Program-made: the position numbers and the translations under genes
Shown here: positions 5,809 to 7,530 of the stretch, in pieces
How positions within the stretch are numbered: position 1 is the stretch's first letter
How the letters are laid out: the number at the start of each line of letters is the position of its first letter
DNA from: Candidatus Woesearchaeota archaeon
GTDB taxonomy: Archaea > Nanobdellota > Nanobdellia > Woesearchaeales > SM23-78
DNA: 7,530 nucleotides
NCBI GenBank assembly: GCA_011372335.1
Contig: DRSY01000091.1
Span: 1 to 7,530, forward strand
Reading direction: 5' to 3'
Notes under the pieces: generated by a model
What the model was told of the DNA's origin: nothing
Databases searched by the model: none
What the model saw: the letters and a program-made list of their open reading frames with translations, nothing else

Positions 5809-6107
5809 GGTCTAAGGAAAAACTTGAGAGGCTTGTTGAGGAGTACGTATGGATTGATAGAGTTTTCCAGTGTGAAGGAGGAATGGTGTTATACGTAAGG
5901 AGAGGGTGTGGGGAAGAGTATAAAGTTAAGATTAGTGATAAGCAGCGTGTTCTGAGTGGGAAGCTCCGAGTAGGAGACCGGTTAGAAGCTGATCTTATCG
6001 CCCGAGAAGAGGATGCTGGGGAGGAATTAACACTCCTGTTGGATTATGAGCTTCAGCTTCTAAGAATCCCAGGAGGAAAAGTGATTTATAAGAAGAGGCT
6101 AATATAA
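5805..6107 (+). CDS. Small protein of unknown function coupled to the phosphoesterase
   Basis: I do not recognise this 100-residue protein. It has a charged N-terminal helix (about 2-14) followed by a strand-rich body: FQCEGGMVLYVRR, a segment RVGDRLEADLIARE (55-68), and LLDYELQLLRI. This pattern could fit a small beta-barrel (OB- or Sm-like), but that is only an impression. Two cysteines (23, 35) are not in a zinc pattern, and there is no signal peptide or membrane helix, so it is probably cytosolic. It begins with ATG overlapping the phosphoesterase TGA by four bases and has no strong SD, so its translation depends on the upstream gene. That points to a shared pathway or a complex with the phosphoesterase (inference). 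It ends 93 bases before metK, which has its own promoter. Confidence 0.8.
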   Translation: MRSKEKLERLVEEYVWIDRVFQCEGGMVLYVRRGCGEEYKVKISDKQRVLSGKLRVGDRLEADLIAREEDAGEELTLLLDYELQLLRIPGGKVIYKKRLI

Positions 6108-6130
6108 TAATCAAGGTGCTAAATTAAGAG

Positions 6131-6138
6131 TTATAAAG
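6131..6138 (+). promoter_or_regulatory. TATA box of metK
   Basis: TTATAAAG. Usual spacing puts the transcription start near 6160, giving a leader of about 40 bases before the SD-led ATG at 6201. The leader begins in a T-rich stretch. Confidence 0.5.
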
Positions 6139-6160
6139 GATTACTAATAAAAAAAAAATC

Positions 6161-6175
6161 TTTTTTTGGTTTTTT
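6161..6175 (+). terminator. T-tracts, possible terminator of the phosphoesterase operon
   Basis: Runs of seven and six T (6161-6167, 6170-6175), preceded by ten A (6149-6158). They could end the upstream transcript about 55 bases after its stop, although they lie at or just after the predicted metK transcription start. Confidence 0.35.
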
Positions 6176-6187
6176 GGAGAATACGCA

Positions 6188-6193
6188 GAGGTG
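6188..6193 (+). promoter_or_regulatory. Shine-Dalgarno site of metK
   Basis: GAGGTG, 7 bases before the ATG at 6201. It selects this start over the in-frame ATG at 6174, whose nine extra codons would translate the SD region and have no counterpart in MetK proteins. Confidence 0.8.
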
Positions 6194-6200
6194 GTGTTGT

Positions 6201-7355
6201 ATGAGTAAGTATTTCTTTACAAGCGAGAGCGTGACTGAGGGGCACCCTGATAAGGTGTGCGACCAGGTGAGTGATGCTATTCTTGACGCAATGATAAAGG
6301 ATGATCCTGAGTCAAGGGTTGCTATTGAGTGCTTGACAAAGACGGGTTTTATAATTGTGGCTGGGGAGGTAACCACTAAGACTTATGTTGATATTCAGGG
6401 TGTTGTGAGGAACACCTTAAGAGAGATTGGTTATGATAACCCGGATTACGGCTTTGATTACAAGACTTGCGGTGTGCTTACGAGTATCTCTGAGCAGAGC
6501 CCTGATATTGCTAGGGGTGTTGATGAGTACGAGGAGCACGAGCAAGGAGCAGGTGATCAGGGATTAATGTTCGGCTATGCTTGTAAGGAGACTCCTGAGC
6601 TTATGCCTCTGCCAATAATGCTTGCTCATAAGCTGACTATGAGGTTAGCGGAGGTTAGGAAGAAGAAAGTATTAGGTTTTCTTAGACCTGATGGTAAGAG
6701 CCAGGTAACAGTGGAGTATGATAATGGTAGGCCTATAAGGATTGATAGTGTTGTTCTTAGCACTCATCACGACCCTGATGTTAGTGTTGAGGATCTTAGG
6801 AGTGGTGTGGAGGAGAAGATTATTAGACCCGTGCTAAAAGAATGGGTTGATGATAATACACGATTCTTTATTAACCCCACAGGCAGGTTCGTTATTGGAG
6901 GTCCTGTAGCTGATACCGGGCTTACTGGTAGGAAGATAATCGTGGATACTTATGGTGGTGTTGGTAGTCACGGGGGTGGCTGCTTCTCTGGTAAGGATCC
7001 TAGTAAGGTTGATAGGAGTGGTAGTTACATGGCTCGTTATATTGCCAAGAATATTGTGGCTGCTGGTCTTGCTGATAAGTGCGAAGTCCAGTTAGGTTAT
7101 GTTATTGGGGTTGCTGAGCCTGTGAGTGTGCTCGTGAATACGTTTGGAACAGGCAGGGTGGGTGATGAGAAATTAGTGGGCTTGGTTAAGAAGCATTTCC
7201 CGTTGAAGCCAGCAGGGATTATTAAGTATTTGAGATTAAAGAAGCCTATTTATAAGAAGACTGCTTGTTACGGGCATTTCGGAAGGAACGATCCTGATTT
7301 TACTTGGGAGAGCACTGACAAAGCAGAAGATTTAAGAAGAGAAGCAGGAGTGTAG
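6201..7355 (+). CDS. metK: S-adenosylmethionine synthetase, bacterial/eukaryotic type
   Basis: Makes S-adenosylmethionine from ATP and methionine in the cytosol, releasing phosphate and pyrophosphate; AdoMet then feeds rRNA, tRNA and protein methylation. The 384 residues match the normal MetK length (about 380-400) and contain [11 protein letters not shown] with catalytic His15, GAGDQG (116-121) with [48 protein letters not shown] (233-253), [16 protein letters not shown] (258-273) with active-site Lys and Arg272, Lys283 in IAKN, and a YGHFGR ending. All key residues are kept. Small departures from the usual form are Cys261 where Ala is typical (GGGAFSGKD) and GVGSH where many bacteria have GxARH. 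Archaea usually carry a highly divergent AdoMet synthetase, so this bacterial-type enzyme suggests gene transfer. It has its own TATA box and strong SD, and converges on a small Cys-rich gene with 7 bases between stops. Confidence 0.96.
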   Translation: MSKYFFTSESVTEGHPDKVCDQVSDAILDAMIKDDPESRVAIECLTKTGFIIVAGEVTTKTYVDIQGVVRNTLREIGYDNPDYGFDYKTCGVLTSISEQSPDIARGVDEYEEHEQGAGDQGLMFGYACKETPELMPLPIMLAHKLTMRLAEVRKKKVLGFLRPDGKSQVTVEYDNGRPIRIDSVVLSTHHDPDVSVEDLRSGVEEKIIRPVLKEWVDDNTRFFINPTGRFVIGGPVADTGLTGRKIIVDTYGGVGSHGGGCFSGKDPSKVDRSGSYMARYIAKNIVAAGLADKCEVQLGYVIGVAEPVSVLVNTFGTGRVGDEKLVGLVKKHFPLKPAGIIKYLRLKKPIYKKTACYGHFGRNDPDFTWESTDKAEDLRREAGV

Positions 7356-7362
7356 GTGGGTT

Positions 7363-7515
7363 TCACCTGAACAAGGGGTGAATGTATTCTTCCTCTGGGT
7401 TTGGTGTTTCTCTGAAGTTCTGTTTGGGGCAGTGGTCACACCTGTGTGCTACAATTCCTTTTTCTTTTCTCTCAGGGTCAAAGCAGACCCCCTTATAGTA
7501 GTATTCACATCGCAT
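7363..7515 (-). CDS. Small Cys-rich, probably zinc-binding protein
   Basis: A 50-residue ORF too short for routine calling. Cysteines at 3, 11, 26 and 29 (C-x7-C ... C-x2-C, with His24 and His28 beside the second pair) suggest a one-zinc knuckle or ribbon. The first half reads MRCEYYYKGVCF and the tail is acidic, EEEY. The ATG at 7515 is preceded by GGTGAT with a 5-base gap, and an in-frame TGA lies at 7522-7524, so the start is fixed. The gene ends 7 bases from the metK stop, filling a stretch that would otherwise be empty. I recognise no named family. Tiny CxxC proteins of this kind are frequent in DPANN genomes (general knowledge). Nucleic-acid or protein binding is inference. Confidence 0.75.
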   Translation of the reverse strand: MRCEYYYKGVCFDPERKEKGIVAHRCDHCPKQNFRETPNPEEEYIHPLFR

Positions 7516-7520
7516 CTCGT

Positions 7521-7526
7521 ATCACC
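7521..7526 (-). promoter_or_regulatory. Shine-Dalgarno site of the Cys-rich small gene
   Basis: Minus-strand GGTGAT, a perfect match to the archaeal 16S 3' tail (ATCACC), 5 bases before the ATG at 7515. It includes an in-frame TGA. The lack of room for a promoter inside the window suggests an operon continuing to the right. Confidence 0.7.
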
Positions 7527-7530
7527 GTTC

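Noticed and set aside
6174..6200. Nine-codon N-terminal extension of metK
   Set aside because: It runs through the SD and has no match to MetK N-termini.

Overview
The window looks like a piece of an archaeal chromosome, most likely from a small-genome DPANN-type lineage (Woesearchaeota or Pacearchaeota-like; the lineage is an inference). Direct signs of archaea are TATA boxes about 25-30 bases upstream of starts, Shine-Dalgarno sites that match the archaeal 16S tail (GGTGAT, GAGGTG), several apparently leaderless genes, a Rad50 with a CxxC zinc hook, and a tRNA gene broken by two introns that fold into bulge-helix-bulge (BHB) type splice sites. Intergenic DNA is strongly AT-rich.

Layout. 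Bases 1-100 are the 3' flank of the first gene and hold nothing I can name. At 101-2427, minus strand, lies a two-gene operon (4-base ATGA overlap) for paralogous membrane-anchored surface proteins. Each has an N-terminal signal or anchor, an Ig-like domain with two cysteines, a beta domain ending in an Asp-rich Ca-binding-like loop, a C-terminal transmembrane helix and a very Lys/Arg-rich cytoplasmic tail. Upstream on the same strand is a short Rad50/SbcC-like ATPase (2578-4647). A divergent intergenic region holds the rad50 promoter, a tRNA promoter and a 19-bp palindrome. A tRNA-Gln(UUG) gene follows (4770-4917), with introns at 37/38 and 59/60. Next, on the plus strand, come a small SbcD/Mre11-related metallophosphoesterase (5092-5808) and a translationally coupled 100-residue protein of unknown function (5805-6107). 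Then comes a bacterial/eukaryotic-type S-adenosylmethionine synthetase, metK (6201-7355). A convergent 50-residue Cys-rich, probably zinc-binding protein closes the window (7363-7515, minus).

How they work together. Rad50 and the SbcD-related phosphoesterase sit on either side of the tRNA gene and could both act in DNA end processing. No true Mre11 is present. The surface-protein pair, tRNA-Gln and MetK are functionally independent of them as far as the sequence shows. The most notable items are the doubly interrupted tRNA-Gln, the bacterial-type MetK in an archaeal context (probable transfer), and the paralogous membrane proteins with polybasic tails. I found no CRISPR array, insertion sequence or defence cassette.
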